Assembly (NCBI GenBank): GCA_020832735.1 | Contig: JAFIEB010000128.1 | Span: 1-62,514 of the forward strand | DNA: 62,514 bases | Origin: Oceanicaulis sp. | GTDB taxonomy: Bacteria > Pseudomonadota > Alphaproteobacteria > Caulobacterales > Maricaulaceae | Reading direction: 5' to 3' | Part shown: positions 54,179-62,514 of the stretch, piece after piece | Layout: each line of letters begins with the position of its first letter | Numbering within the stretch: the first letter of the stretch is position 1 | Translations under genes and position numbers: made by a program | Notes under the pieces: generated by a model | What the model was told of the DNA's origin: nothing | What the model saw: the letters and a program-made list of their open reading frames with translations, nothing else | Database searches by the model: none

Positions 54179-54215
54179 AACGCCCGCACGCGGACGGGCG
54201 CGGACGGGCGTTTTT
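54179..54215. terminator. Hairpin downstream of ahpD
   Basis: Arms AACGCCCG (54179-54186) and CGGGCGTT (54205-54212) enclose a tandem duplicate of CGGACGGGCG. A T-run follows only on the plus strand (54211-54215); on the minus strand, which carries ahpD, the sequence after the hairpin is TTAAGC. It may end the ahpC-ahpD transcript and insulate the next promoter. Confidence 0.5.
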
Positions 54216-54236
54216 CAGTCTGCAACGAGGCTGGCG

Positions 54237-54770
54237 TCAGGCGGCCAGGGCGCTTTCGGCGCGCATGATCGCGCTGGCGGCGTTGACCACCGAGGCGATG
54301 CGCACGGCGGCCTGGATCTGTTCGGTGGTGAGGCCCGCCTTGCGCAATTCGTGTTCGTGGGCGTCGATGCACATGCCGCAGCCATTAATGGCCGAGACCG
54401 CCAGCGACCACAGCTCGAAATCGGCCTTGTCCACGCCCGGACTGGCGATGGCGTTCATCCGCAGGCGCGCCGGCAGGGTCTTGTAATCCTTGGCCGAAGA
54501 CAGGTGGACGAAGCGGTAATACACATTGTTCATGCTCATGATGGCCGCGGCCGCCCTGGCCGCCTGGGCGGCTTCGGGCGAGAGCTTGCCCTCAAACTCG
54601 TCTGTCAGGGCGCGCATCACCGACGGCTCGCCCACGGCATGGGCGCTGGCCAGGAAGCAGCCGAATTTCTTCTGCTCGTCCAGCACGGTTTCGCGCGCCA
54701 GCGAGGACAGGTTCAGCTTGATGTCCTTGGCGTAGTCGGGAAGGGAGTCTTTCAGCGCGTCGAGGCTCAT
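54237..54770 (-). CDS. ahpD: Alkyl hydroperoxidase AhpD
   Basis: Protein of 177 residues. The catalytic set is Cys131 and Cys134 ([13 protein letters not shown]) with His138, matching AhpD, which reduces AhpC through lipoamide in some bacteria. The length matches the family. AGGA lies 8 bases upstream of the ATG. It follows ahpC by 94 bases and the pair lies divergent from oxyR. A hairpin sits in the ahpC-ahpD gap. Confidence 0.93.
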   Translation of the reverse strand: MSLDALKDSLPDYAKDIKLNLSSLARETVLDEQKKFGCFLASAHAVGEPSVMRALTDEFEGKLSPEAAQAARAAAAIMSMNNVYYRFVHLSSAKDYKTLPARLRMNAIASPGVDKADFELWSLAVSAINGCGMCIDAHEHELRKAGLTTEQIQAAVRIASVVNAASAIMRAESALAA

Positions 54771-54822
54771 CGCGGCATTCCTGGCTTTTTTGGGGGGAGG
54801 AGATGGAAAAAGGCGCGCTGCC

Positions 54823-54845
54823 GCCGGACGGGGGAGGCGTCCGGC
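54823..54845 (-). terminator. Attenuator-like hairpin between ahpC and ahpD
   Basis: Arms GCCGGACG and CGTCCGGC form a perfect 8-base stem with a 7-base loop. On the minus strand five T lie 11 bases farther on (plus 54807-54811). This may reduce read-through so that ahpC is made in excess over ahpD. Confidence 0.4.
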
Positions 54846-54864
54846 CGCAGGCTTGAGGCGGTGA

Positions 54865-55416
54865 TCAGGCCGCCAGCGTCTCGCCGCCCACCGGGCGGTT
54901 GCACGGGCACAGATCATCGGTCTGCAGCGCGTCGAGAACGCGCAGCGTGTCTTCCGGATTGCGGCCCACATTGAGATTGGTCGCGTACACGTGCTGGATG
55001 ACGCCGTGCGGGTCGATGATATAGGTGTAGCGATAGGCCACGCCTTCAGGCGAGCGCACGCCCAGCGCATCCACCAGCGAGCCGGTGGGATCGGCGAACT
55101 GCCACTGATCGAGCGAGCGCAGATCGGCGTGCTCGCGCCGCCAGGCCAGCTTGCAGAACTCGTTGTCGGTCGAGCCGGTCATCACCACCGCGTCGCGATC
55201 GGCGAACTCGCCGTTCAGCTGGGCGAAGGCCACAATCTCGGTCGGGCACACGAAGGTGAAATCCTTCGGGTAGAACACGATCACTTTCCACTTGCCGGGA
55301 AAGCTCTCATGGGTGACCGGCTCGAACGCCGACACGCCGTTCTCTTCGTGCGCGTTGAATTTCGGCTTCACGCCGGTGACTTCGAATTCGGGCAGCTTGT
55401 CGCCAATGCCGAGCAT
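54865..55416 (-). CDS. ahpC: Peroxiredoxin AhpC
   Basis: Protein of 183 residues. The peroxidatic Cys57 is in [13 protein letters not shown]. The C-terminus carries Cys170 and Cys172 (DDLCPCN), the arrangement of AhpD-linked AhpC (as in mycobacteria) rather than AhpF-linked enzymes. It reduces hydrogen peroxide and organic peroxides. AGGAG precedes the ATG. Divergent from oxyR, which probably induces it. Confidence 0.94.
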   Translation of the reverse strand: MLGIGDKLPEFEVTGVKPKFNAHEENGVSAFEPVTHESFPGKWKVIVFYPKDFTFVCPTEIVAFAQLNGEFADRDAVVMTGSTDNEFCKLAWRREHADLRSLDQWQFADPTGSLVDALGVRSPEGVAYRYTYIIDPHGVIQHVYATNLNVGRNPEDTLRVLDALQTDDLCPCNRPVGGETLAA

Positions 55417-55573
55417 GCGTCTCTCCTGTTGAATCTTGAACCTGCAAAAGCGCCGGCGCGGCGGGGCCGCGCCAGCCTGGCTGCGCTGCAATAAGGTTTG
55501 CCGCAGCGCAGCATCGGGCTCTGCATAAGGGGTGCCGGGGCGATTAATCCAATGGATTGTCACACTGACCTCC

Positions 55574-55588
55574 ATAGCCTATCTCTAT
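55574..55588. promoter_or_regulatory. OxyR-binding half-site
   Basis: ATAG-N7-CTAT, a perfect OxyR half-motif, lies 4 bases before the oxyR start codon and 158 bases from the ahpC start. A second matching half-site 7 bases away is not seen. The small inverted repeat AATCC-AAT-GGATT (55546-55558) lies next to it and may be part of the same region. Confidence 0.6.
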
Positions 55589-55592
55589 AGCC

Positions 55593-56573
55593 ATGAGCAC
55601 GCCCCTCCCGACCCTCCGCCAGCTCCGCTTTCTGGTCGCGCTGGCCGATCACGGCACCTTTTCGCGCGCGGCTGAAATCAGCCACGTCACCCAGCCCAGC
55701 CTGTCCGCCGCCATCAAGGAGCTGGAGGCCATTCTGGGCGCCACCCTGGTGGAGCGCAGCGCGCGGGGCGCGGCCCTGACCCCTGCGGGCGAGGCCGCTG
55801 TGGCGCGCGCCCGCGTGGTGCTCACCGAAGCCGAAGACCTGGTCCACGCCGCCCGCGCCGCCGGTCAGCCGCTCAGCGGTCCGTTCCGGCTGGGCGTCAT
55901 TCCCACCATCGCGCCCTTCCTGCTGCCGCGCGCCCTGCCCGATCTGCGCAAGCGCTTTCCCGAGCTGGAGCTGTTCCTGCGCGAGGATCTGACCCACCGG
56001 CTGGTGGATGCGATCAGAGACCGCCGCCTGGATGCAGCGGTCATCGCCCTGCCTTACGAGGCGGACGGTCTGGAGGCCCAGGTGCTGATGGCCGATGAAT
56101 TCCTGTTCGCGGCCCCGCCCGGCCATCCGCTGGCCGATGCGGATCCGCTGCGCCCGGACATGCTGGGCGACACCATGCTCCTGCTGCTGGAGGACGGCCA
56201 CTGCCTGCGCGACCACGCCCTGGCGGTGTGCGCCACCAATCCCGAGCAGCGCGGCGCGGCGCGCTCGGATTTCGCCGCCACCAGCCTGCACACCCTGGTG
56301 CAGATGGTGCGCAGCGGGCTGGGCGCCACCCTCTTGCCGCGCATGGCGGTGGAGGCGGGCCTGGCCGACCAGCTCGATCTGGCCATCCGCCCGTTCGATC
56401 CGCCCGTGGCCGGCCGCGAGATCGGCATGGTCTGGCGCAAGGGCTCGGCCCGCGCCGACGAGACCCGCACCCTGGCCGAGGCCATCCGTCAGGAGCTGGC
56501 GGCGCCATCCGGGCAGGCGCTGTCAGCGCCCCCGTCTGGACAAGCCGCCGCGTCCGCGCGACCGTCCGCCTGA
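55593..56573 (+). CDS. oxyR: Hydrogen-peroxide regulator OxyR
   Basis: Protein of 326 residues of the LysR family. The N-terminal HTH is FSRAAEISHVTQPSLSAAIK (23-42). Both redox cysteines of OxyR are present, Cys204 and Cys213 in HCLRDHALAVC, with the same spacing as Cys199/Cys208 of E. coli. The C-terminal tail after residue 305 is Ala/Ser-rich. The ahpC-ahpD pair is divergent, and an OxyR box overlaps the 5' end of this gene. Confidence 0.93.
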   Translation: MSTPLPTLRQLRFLVALADHGTFSRAAEISHVTQPSLSAAIKELEAILGATLVERSARGAALTPAGEAAVARARVVLTEAEDLVHAARAAGQPLSGPFRLGVIPTIAPFLLPRALPDLRKRFPELELFLREDLTHRLVDAIRDRRLDAAVIALPYEADGLEAQVLMADEFLFAAPPGHPLADADPLRPDMLGDTMLLLLEDGHCLRDHALAVCATNPEQRGAARSDFAATSLHTLVQMVRSGLGATLLPRMAVEAGLADQLDLAIRPFDPPVAGREIGMVWRKGSARADETRTLAEAIRQELAAPSGQALSAPPSGQAAASARPSA

Positions 56574-56609
56574 TCCCCCCTTTCCCGCCGCTTTGAAGGA
56601 GTTCACGCC

Positions 56610-57422
56610 ATGGCCCGCCGCCTCGCCCTCATCACCGGCGCCTCGTCCGGTATCGGCGCCGCCTTTGCGCGCGAATACGCCAGCCGCGGCTGGGATGTCG
56701 CCCTGGTGGCGCGGCGTGAGGACAAGCTCACGGCTCTGGCCGGGGAGGTTGAGGCGAAGCACGGCGTGAGCACGCTCGTGATCACGGCCGATCTCGCCGA
56801 CCCGGGCGCCCCGCAGACAATCGTCGACGCCGTCGCCAAGGCCGGGCGCCAGATCGACGCCCTCGTCAACAATGCCGGCGCCGGGCAGCCGGGCCATTTC
56901 TGCGACACAAGCTGGGACGATCAGGCGCGCTTCCTGGAGCTCATGGTGACGAGCTATCTCAAACTCATGCACCTCACCGCGCCGGGCATGGCCGAGCGGG
57001 GTTTCGGGCGCATCATCAATATCTCTTCGGTCTCCGCCCTGGTGCCCACCGCCAAGGCCCATACCCGCTATTCGGGCACCATGTATCCCGGCATCAAAGC
57101 CCTGCTGATCAAGGCGTCCGAGGCGCTGGGCGCGGAGCTCAAAGACAAGGGCGTCCACGTCACGGCGGTGGCGCCGGGCTATACCTGGTCGGAATTTCAT
57201 GACGTGAACGGCGCGCGCGAGACCCTGTCCAACGTGCCGGGCTACTGGATGCTGAAAGCCGAGGACGTGGCGGCGTCAGGCTATGACGCGGTGGAGCGCG
57301 GCGTGCCGCTGCGCGTGCCCGGCGCCTTCTACAAATTCATGACCGGGCTGGCCCGCATCCTGCCCGACCCGCTGGCGCGCGCCGTGATGGCCCGTCAGGA
57401 AAAGACGATCGAGGGCAAGTAG
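56610..57422 (+). CDS. SDR family oxidoreductase
   Basis: Protein of 270 residues. The nucleotide site is LITGASSGIGAAFA (7-20), then LVNNAGAG, Ser in NISSVSA and the catalytic pair in MYPGIK (YxxxK). The Arg after the first strand (VARRED) suggests NADPH preference. Substrate unknown. It follows oxyR by 36 bases, and rsmD ends 4 bases after its stop, convergently. Confidence 0.88.
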   Translation: MARRLALITGASSGIGAAFAREYASRGWDVALVARREDKLTALAGEVEAKHGVSTLVITADLADPGAPQTIVDAVAKAGRQIDALVNNAGAGQPGHFCDTSWDDQARFLELMVTSYLKLMHLTAPGMAERGFGRIINISSVSALVPTAKAHTRYSGTMYPGIKALLIKASEALGAELKDKGVHVTAVAPGYTWSEFHDVNGARETLSNVPGYWMLKAEDVAASGYDAVERGVPLRVPGAFYKFMTGLARILPDPLARAVMARQEKTIEGK

Positions 57423-57426
57423 GGCT

Positions 57427-57987
57427 TCAGCCCCGCCGCACAAACCAGAACCGCGCCGCGCCGCTGTCCTGCGTGTCCAGAACATCCCAGCCGGTCAGGT
57501 CGGGCGTCTCATCCGCGCCGGTCTCCAGCACCGCCAGCGCGCCATCGGCCAGCCAGCCGCCGGCATGGAGCTTGCCCAGCGCCCGCTCGCCCAGACCCTT
57601 GCCATAGGGCGGGTCGAGCAAGGCCAGCGCAAAGGGCGGGCCGAGCTTGTCCGGCTTGGGGCCGAGATGGACGGCGTCGCCCTTGTGCAGCTTGGTGACG
57701 CCAAAGGCCTGGAACGCCTCCACATTGGTGCGGATGGCGCCGCGCGCGCCGGGATCGGTCTCCACGAACAGGACAAACCCCGCCCCGCGCGACAGGGCCT
57801 CAAAGCCCAGCGCGCCGGAGCCGGCGAACACGTCAATCACCCGCGCGCCGGTGATGTCCGGCGCGAAGGGGGCGTGGATCAGCTTGTTGAACAGGGCCTC
57901 GCGCGCCCGGTCAGACGTCGGGCGCGTGGTCATGCCGCGCGGGGCGGCGAGCGGGCGGCCCTTATGGACGCCGGCGACGATCCGCAT
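57427..57987 (-). CDS. rsmD: 16S rRNA (guanine966-N2)-methyltransferase
   Basis: Protein of 186 residues. It starts MRIVAGVHKGRPLAAPRG, with RPTSDRAREALFN, the SAM motif VIDVFAGSGALGFEAL and the catalytic DPPYGKG. It methylates G966 of 16S rRNA. The start lies inside the 3' end of rluB (26-base overlap), so the two are translated from one transcript. Confidence 0.94.
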   Translation of the reverse strand: MRIVAGVHKGRPLAAPRGMTTRPTSDRAREALFNKLIHAPFAPDITGARVIDVFAGSGALGFEALSRGAGFVLFVETDPGARGAIRTNVEAFQAFGVTKLHKGDAVHLGPKPDKLGPPFALALLDPPYGKGLGERALGKLHAGGWLADGALAVLETGADETPDLTGWDVLDTQDSGAARFWFVRRG

Positions 57988-58888
57988 GGGTCGGTCCCTT
58001 GCGTTCGCGCCGCTGCGCCCGGCCCGGGCCGCGCACGCCATCTTCCGCCCTGGCGGGCGTCTTGGCCGCCTCGCCGGCTTTGAGCGGATGCCCGTCGGGG
58101 CCCAGCGGATAGAGTTTGCCCATCTGCTCGCGCAGCACGCTCAGGCGCACCTCCTCCACCTTGCCGCGCTCCAGCGATCCCAGCTGGAAGGGGCCATAGG
58201 CGGTGCGCAGGAGCCGGTTCACGGTCAGGCCGACATGGGAGAGGACTTTCCTGACCTCGCGGTTCTTGCCCTCTTTCAGGCCCACGGTGAGCCAGATATT
58301 GGACCCGGTATTGCGGTCCACCGCCACCTCGACGGGGCCATAGCTGACCCCCTCCACGGTGACGCCGCCGGCCAGGCGCGCCAGCGCGGAATCGTCCACA
58401 TCGCCGAACGCGCGCACGCGGTAGCGCCGTGTCCAGGCGGTGGCGGGCAGTTCCAGCACCCGCGCCAGCTCGCCATCATTGGTCAACAGCATCAGGCCTT
58501 CGGAATTGAGATCGAGCCGGCCCACCGAGATCACCCGGCCGAGATCCTTGGGCAGGGCGTCGAACACGGTGTCGCGCCCTTGCGGGTCGGCGTGGGTGGT
58601 CACCAGGCCCGCCGGCTTGTGATAGCGCCACAACCGCGTGGGCGGGCGCGGCCCCACCACCTTGCCGTCCACCGTGATGATGTCGTCAGGCGTGACCTTG
58701 AAGGCCGGGCTGTCGAGCAGTTTGCCGTTGACCGCCACACGGCCCTCGCCGATCAGGCGCTCGGCCTCACGGCGCGAGGCCACGCCGGCATGGGCCAGCG
58801 CCTTGGCGATGCGCTCGCCGGGGCCGGCCTGTTGGTCGTCTGATCCGCTCAAGGCTTTACTGGCCTCCGGGCCAAGGCTATGGCGCAT
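57962..58888 (-). CDS. rluB: RluB/RsuA-family pseudouridine synthase
   Basis: Protein of 308 residues. The N-terminal S4 domain (ERIAKALAHAGVASRREAER) is followed by the catalytic domain with Asp126 in SVGRLDLNSEGL. The C-terminus (270-308) is basic and disordered. It modifies 23S rRNA (RluB) or possibly another site of this family. The ATG at 58888 is separated from the divergent tadA ATG by only two bases; an in-frame TTG at 58852 is an alternative start that would leave room for promoters. Confidence 0.88.
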   Translation of the reverse strand: MRHSLGPEASKALSGSDDQQAGPGERIAKALAHAGVASRREAERLIGEGRVAVNGKLLDSPAFKVTPDDIITVDGKVVGPRPPTRLWRYHKPAGLVTTHADPQGRDTVFDALPKDLGRVISVGRLDLNSEGLMLLTNDGELARVLELPATAWTRRYRVRAFGDVDDSALARLAGGVTVEGVSYGPVEVAVDRNTGSNIWLTVGLKEGKNREVRKVLSHVGLTVNRLLRTAYGPFQLGSLERGKVEEVRLSVLREQMGKLYPLGPDGHPLKAGEAAKTPARAEDGVRGPGRAQRRERKGPTHADRRRRP

Positions 58889-58890
58889 CC

Positions 58891-59358
58891 ATGAGCGATG
58901 CGCACGATCACGCGTTTATGGGGCTGGCGCTGGCCCGGGCGCAAGCCGCGGCTGCGGCGGGCGAGACGCCCGTGGGCGCCGTGATCGTCGATCCGGCGAC
59001 GGGAAAGGTCATCGCCGAGGCCGGCAACGCCCCGATTTCCGGGCTCGATCCCACCGGCCACGCCGAGATTCTGGCCCTGCGCGCAGCGGCGCAGGCGATG
59101 GGCAATTACCGGCTCACCGGCCTCACCCTCTATGTGACGCTGGAGCCCTGCGCCATGTGCGCCGGCGCGATCAGCCATGCCCGCATCGGGCGCCTGGTCT
59201 ATGGCGCGGACGATGTGAAGGGCGGCGCCGTGACCCACGGCCCCCGCTTCTTCACCCAGCCCACCTGCCACTGGCGCCCCGAAGTGACGTCCGGCGTGCG
59301 GGCTGAAGAGGCGGCTGAGCTGCTGAAGGATTTCTTCCGCGCCCGCCGCCAGCGCTGA
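58891..59358 (+). CDS. tadA: tRNA adenosine(34) deaminase TadA
   Basis: Protein of 155 residues. Zinc ligands and catalytic Glu: His57-x-Glu59 in GHAE, Cys87 and Cys90 in LEPCAMC. It converts A34 to inosine in tRNA-Arg(ACG). Its upstream signals must lie within the rluB coding start, because the divergent ATGs are two bases apart. Confidence 0.94.
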   Translation: MSDAHDHAFMGLALARAQAAAAAGETPVGAVIVDPATGKVIAEAGNAPISGLDPTGHAEILALRAAAQAMGNYRLTGLTLYVTLEPCAMCAGAISHARIGRLVYGADDVKGGAVTHGPRFFTQPTCHWRPEVTSGVRAEEAAELLKDFFRARRQR

Positions 59359-59381
59359 CGGCGCTGACAGCGGGCCGTGAC

Positions 59382-61271
59382 CTATTGCGTCCGGCGGAAG
59401 GCCTCGCATTCCAGGCAGGTGGCGTAGACGCCGCGCGGGTCGTTCATCATGTTGATGCGCTGCAGCTCGGCGCCCGCCTCGCTGGCGGCCTGGCCCAGCA
59501 GCCCGCCGGGCATCAGCCCCGAACCGGCGAAGACCTCGCTCACAAACGACAATCCGATCAGTTTGAGGAATTCCTTGAACGGATCGCGCTCCTCCACGAT
59601 GTGGCGGACCCGGTAGCGTCCCTCTTCCAGCCCGGCGCGCTCGGCGGCGGCGGCGAGCGCCTCGTCAAACCCGCCCAGATGGTCCACCAGCCCGCGCTCA
59701 TGCGCCTGGGCGCCGGTCCAGATGCGGCCCTGGGCGACGGCGTCGACCTCGTCGCGGGTCATGTTGCGCCCGTCTGCGACGATCTGGAGGAAGTTTTCGT
59801 ATCCGCCCTCGATATTGGTCTGGATGATCTCGTGCCAGGCGTCGGTGACCCCGCCGGTGAGCGAGGGGAAGCGGGCGGTTTCGGTCAGCGCCACGCCGTC
59901 CTCGTACACGCCCAGCTCGCCCAGTGCGTTCTCAAACGTCGGGATGAAGCCGAAAATGCCGATCGAGCCGGTGATGGTGGTGGGCTCGGCCCAGATCTCG
60001 TGCGCCGGCGCCGAGATCCAGTAGCCGCCCGAGGCGGCCACGCCGCCCATGGAGACCACGACGATCTTGCCGTCCAGCCGCGCCTGGGCCAGCTCCTCGC
60101 GGATCAGCTCCGAGGCGAAGGCCGAGCCGCCGCCGGAATCAATGCGCACCACGATAGCCTTCACGTCATCGTCCAGCCGGGCCCTGCGCACCAGATTGGC
60201 GTGCATGTCGCCGCCAATGACGCCGCCGTCCGCGTTTCCGTCCACGATAGTGCCGGTCATGGTGATCAGGGCGATCACGTCGCCGCGCTGAGCCGGCTTG
60301 GGCCGGCGCGCCTCGACATAGGCGAGCAGGCTGCTGGATTTCACCCGGCGGGTCTCCTCATCGCGGCCGAAGCGCTCCTCCATGAGATTGCGGAAGGCGC
60401 CGCGGGACGTGAGATGGTCCACCAGCCCGGCTTCCACCGCGATCCGTCCGGTGACGTTGACCGATTGTCCGCCATGCGCGCGCATCAGCTGGGGGAAAGT
60501 GTCGGCATAGGCCTGGATCGCGCCTTCGGGCAGGCCGCGGGCGGCCTCGACCCGGCGCTGATAGGCCTCCCATATCTCGCCGAACACGAAGCGGTTGGCC
60601 TCGGCGGCCTCCTCGGACATGGAATCGCCCATGAACGGTTCGAGCGCGGATTTGAATTCGCCCACGCGGTAGATGTTCACCGTCACGTTCAGCCGGTCGA
60701 GCAGCGAGCGGAAATGGCTGCGGTAGATCGCATAGCCGTTGAGCACCGCGCCGCCCATATCGTGCATGTGCACCTCGCTGGCCTGGGAGGCCAGCAGATA
60801 CCCGCCCATGGAATAGCTGTCGCCATAGGCGATGATGTCCTTGCCCGCCTCGCGGAAGGCGGCCAGCTCCGCGGCGATGGCGTGCAGGGCGGCCGGGGTG
60901 GCGCCCAAAAGTTTGTCGAAATTGACCATCAGGGCCGTGACCTCGTCATCGGCCGCGGCCAGGCGCAGGCCCTCGATCACGTCGCGCAGCAGGATCTCGT
61001 TGCGCGAGCCGCCGCCGAACAGGGCCGCCGTGAAGGCATCGCCGGGCGAGACCTGGCTCTTTTCCTCCACGATCACGCCATTGGGCGAGAAGTTCAGCAG
61101 TCCGCTCTCGGCCATCTCGAACTCGTCATCGCCCGAGAAAATCGCCCCGATCAGGACGATGAGGACGATCACGATCACGATCAGGCCGAAGACGCGAAGA
61201 ATTCCGTGCTGGATGTGACCGATCCAGCGCCAGAGTTTCGCGATGATGTTTTCCTTGGCGTGCGCAGACAT
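59382..61271 (-). CDS. sppA: Signal peptide peptidase SppA, 67-kDa type
   Basis: Protein of 629 residues with an N-terminal membrane anchor (about 24-44, GLIVIVIVLIVLIGAI) and two S49 peptidase halves facing the periplasm. The general base Lys207 is in GEFKSALEPF and the nucleophile Ser414 in GGVAASGGYW, the Lys/Ser dyad placement of E. coli SppA. It degrades cleaved signal peptides. GGGAAAG precedes the ATG. Confidence 0.92.
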   Translation of the reverse strand: MSAHAKENIIAKLWRWIGHIQHGILRVFGLIVIVIVLIVLIGAIFSGDDEFEMAESGLLNFSPNGVIVEEKSQVSPGDAFTAALFGGGSRNEILLRDVIEGLRLAAADDEVTALMVNFDKLLGATPAALHAIAAELAAFREAGKDIIAYGDSYSMGGYLLASQASEVHMHDMGGAVLNGYAIYRSHFRSLLDRLNVTVNIYRVGEFKSALEPFMGDSMSEEAAEANRFVFGEIWEAYQRRVEAARGLPEGAIQAYADTFPQLMRAHGGQSVNVTGRIAVEAGLVDHLTSRGAFRNLMEERFGRDEETRRVKSSSLLAYVEARRPKPAQRGDVIALITMTGTIVDGNADGGVIGGDMHANLVRRARLDDDVKAIVVRIDSGGGSAFASELIREELAQARLDGKIVVVSMGGVAASGGYWISAPAHEIWAEPTTITGSIGIFGFIPTFENALGELGVYEDGVALTETARFPSLTGGVTDAWHEIIQTNIEGGYENFLQIVADGRNMTRDEVDAVAQGRIWTGAQAHERGLVDHLGGFDEALAAAAERAGLEEGRYRVRHIVEERDPFKEFLKLIGLSFVSEVFAGSGLMPGGLLGQAASEAGAELQRINMMNDPRGVYATCLECEAFRRTQ

Positions 61272-61369
61272 GGCTTTCCCGCTCCCAGCATATCAGTTGC
61301 GGTGAACGTGAACGCTGTCCGCACCCCTGTCCAGCCGCATCGGTGTTAAATATCGGACAGGGTGACGCC

Positions 61370-62514
61370 CTATCCGATGCGCTCCACAGCCGGCACGGCG
61401 CCGCCGAGCGAAGGGCTCACCCGCCACAGGCTTCCCACCTCGCCGGTGAAGTCCCGGCTGAGGATCGTGCTCACGCGCACGTGCTCGGCCAGCGCCTCGC
61501 CCCGGCGCAAGGTCAGGCGCAGATAGCCCTTGTCGCGCACATTGTTGTGCAGAATCTCGGCATTGCGTTCCTCCATGAGGCGGCCGAAATCCACGTCCGG
61601 CGCGTTCACCGCATCATAAGGCGAGGGGCTGGTCACCGAGGTGACGCCGAACTCCGTCCCGCGCCGCTCGCCCGACGCGTCGAACAGATCATTGGTCCAG
61701 ACATTGTGGGTGTCGCCGGTGAGCACGATGATATCGGCGCCGGCGGCGCGGGCGCGTGCATAGAAGCGCTCACGGTCCACCGGGAAGCCATCCCAGCTAT
61801 CGAGATTCATCGGCACGCCATGGGCGGTGCGCTGGGCGAACTCCCACTGGAAGCGCGAGGTCAGGCGCATGCCCAGACGCAGCCAGAACGGTGTTTCGGT
61901 CATGAAGTTCGGCGCTTCCAGCCTGCCCATCAGCACCTGATTGGCGACCACCCTCCACGGCTTGCCCTCGGCCACCGAGGCGGCCAGCGTCTGCGAGATG
62001 AACTCGCCCTGGGCGTCGCCGATCATGCGGCGGTCTGGATCGCCCACCACATTGTCGCGCCAGTCGCGCACGGCGGCCTGATTGGCCGGATCGGCGGGAT
62101 CTGATTCAACGGGGATGGGGAAGCTGGTGAAATCAAGCTCAGCCGAACGCGCGGTGAGGCGCGTCTCGAGAAACAGCAAGGTGGCCAGATCGCCGATCTC
62201 GGCCTTGCCATAGCGATAGATCAGGGTCTCGCCCTCGCGCACGGGCAGCCAGTCATGATAGGCGCGGATCGCCGCGTCGCGGCGTTCATGCCAGTCGCCT
62301 TCGGTCTCGGGATCGTGGTTCTCCGCGCCGTCCGTCCAGCTGTCATTGGCGGTCTCGTGATCGTCCCAGATGGGCAGCCAGGCCGCTGCGGCCTTGGCCG
62401 CCTGCAGGTCGGGATCAAGGCTGTATTGCGAATGGCGCCGGGCATAGTCCTCTTCGGTGTAGAGCTCGGTGACCGGATCGACGACGCGCGACAGGCGCTC
62501 GGCGTCGCCGGTGC
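61370..62514 (-). CDS. phoD: PhoD-like alkaline phosphatase, 5' end outside window
   Basis: At least 381 residues are present; the frame is open to the right edge of the window, so the N-terminus is missing. Visible PhoD blocks are IWDDHE near the edge, then WRVVANQVLMGRLEAPN, the metal-site loop VLTGDTHNVWTNDLFD, and TSVTSPSP. PhoD enzymes are Ca/Fe-dependent phosphodiesterases or phosphomonoesterases exported by Tat; the signal peptide cannot be checked here. A Pho box, if any, would lie beyond the window. Confidence 0.85.
   Translation of the reverse strand, partial: TGDAERLSRVVDPVTELYTEEDYARRHSQYSLDPDLQAAKAAAAWLPIWDDHETANDSWTDGAENHDPETEGDWHERRDAAIRAYHDWLPVREGETLIYRYGKAEIGDLATLLFLETRLTARSAELDFTSFPIPVESDPADPANQAAVRDWRDNVVGDPDRRMIGDAQGEFISQTLAASVAEGKPWRVVANQVLMGRLEAPNFMTETPFWLRLGMRLTSRFQWEFAQRTAHGVPMNLDSWDGFPVDRERFYARARAAGADIIVLTGDTHNVWTNDLFDASGERRGTEFGVTSVTSPSPYDAVNAPDVDFGRLMEERNAEILHNNVRDKGYLRLTLRRGEALAEHVRVSTILSRDFTGEVGSLWRVSPSLGGAVPAVERIG

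Overview
The window looks like a chromosomal segment of a high-GC alphaproteobacterium of the Maricaulales/Hyphomonadaceae type (Maricaulis, Oceanicaulis or Glycocaulis-like). This placement is inferred from the combination of RcdA (DUF1465), DUF1192 and TrcR (DUF1013) cell-cycle genes, the lptC-lptA-lptB-rpoN-hpf-ptsN order, Tad pilus genes and GC-rich codon usage. No rRNA, CRISPR array, transposase or phage gene was seen. There is one tRNA, tRNA-Ala(CGC).

Layout. 1-1.4 kb: a poly-C tract at the window edge and two DUF2589-type genes. 1.7-6.9 kb: thiolase, the rcdA/DUF1192/quinone-reductase/trcR block, and zapE with a 31-codon membrane ORF joined to its start. 7-12.6 kb: membrane protein, GST, folC and a divergent PEP-carboxylase-like protein. 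12.6-14.7 kb: TadE, TadE and TadG-like pilus genes. 14.7-16 kb: small housekeeping and hypothetical genes. 16-25.5 kb: a compositionally odd surface-glycan island. It holds an AT-rich phosphotransferase gene, one 2374-codon multidomain glycan-modifying gene, and galE. 25.7-37.6 kb: tRNA-Ala, yggT, folD, a response regulator, a PAS histidine kinase, a fused peptide-ABC ATPase, an M16 peptidase and acs. 37.6-38.8 kb: an XRE/DUF2975/38-aa membrane peptide unit with a double operator. 38.8-43.8 kb: rdgB, hemW, a YmdB-type phosphodiesterase and lptD. 43.8-45.7 kb: sulfotransferase, FkbM methyltransferase and an SpoIIAA-like protein. 45.8-52.4 kb: rnd, lptC, lptA, lptB, rpoN, a Rieske-less oxygenase-like gene, hpf and ptsN. 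52.4-62.5 kb: a dicarboxylate/glutamate symporter, a predicted leaderless gene, the ahpD/ahpC/oxyR peroxide-defence locus, an SDR, rsmD, rluB, tadA, sppA and a phoD-like gene cut by the window end.

How the genes fit together. A large share of the window serves the cell surface: four LPS-transport genes (lptD, lptC, lptA, lptB), galE for UDP-galactose, glycosyltransferases, two FkbM methyltransferase domains and two sulfotransferase domains, plus Tad pilus parts. The best candidate for an undescribed system is the giant gene at 17255-24379. It appears to join two GT42/DUF115-like domains, two GT4-like domains, an FkbM methyltransferase, a membrane hairpin, a coiled coil and a C-terminal sulfotransferase in one reading frame, directly downstream of galE. 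The same methyltransferase/sulfotransferase pairing recurs as two separate genes next to lptD.

Other points worth a second look are a promoter plus intrinsic terminator in the trcR leader, a PEPC-like protein with altered catalytic motifs, an oxygenase that lacks its Rieske cluster but keeps the iron-ligand motif, two unannotated small membrane ORFs (6800-6895 and 38518-38634), an OxyR box next to the oxyR start, and a promoter whose +1 falls on a start codon (54123).
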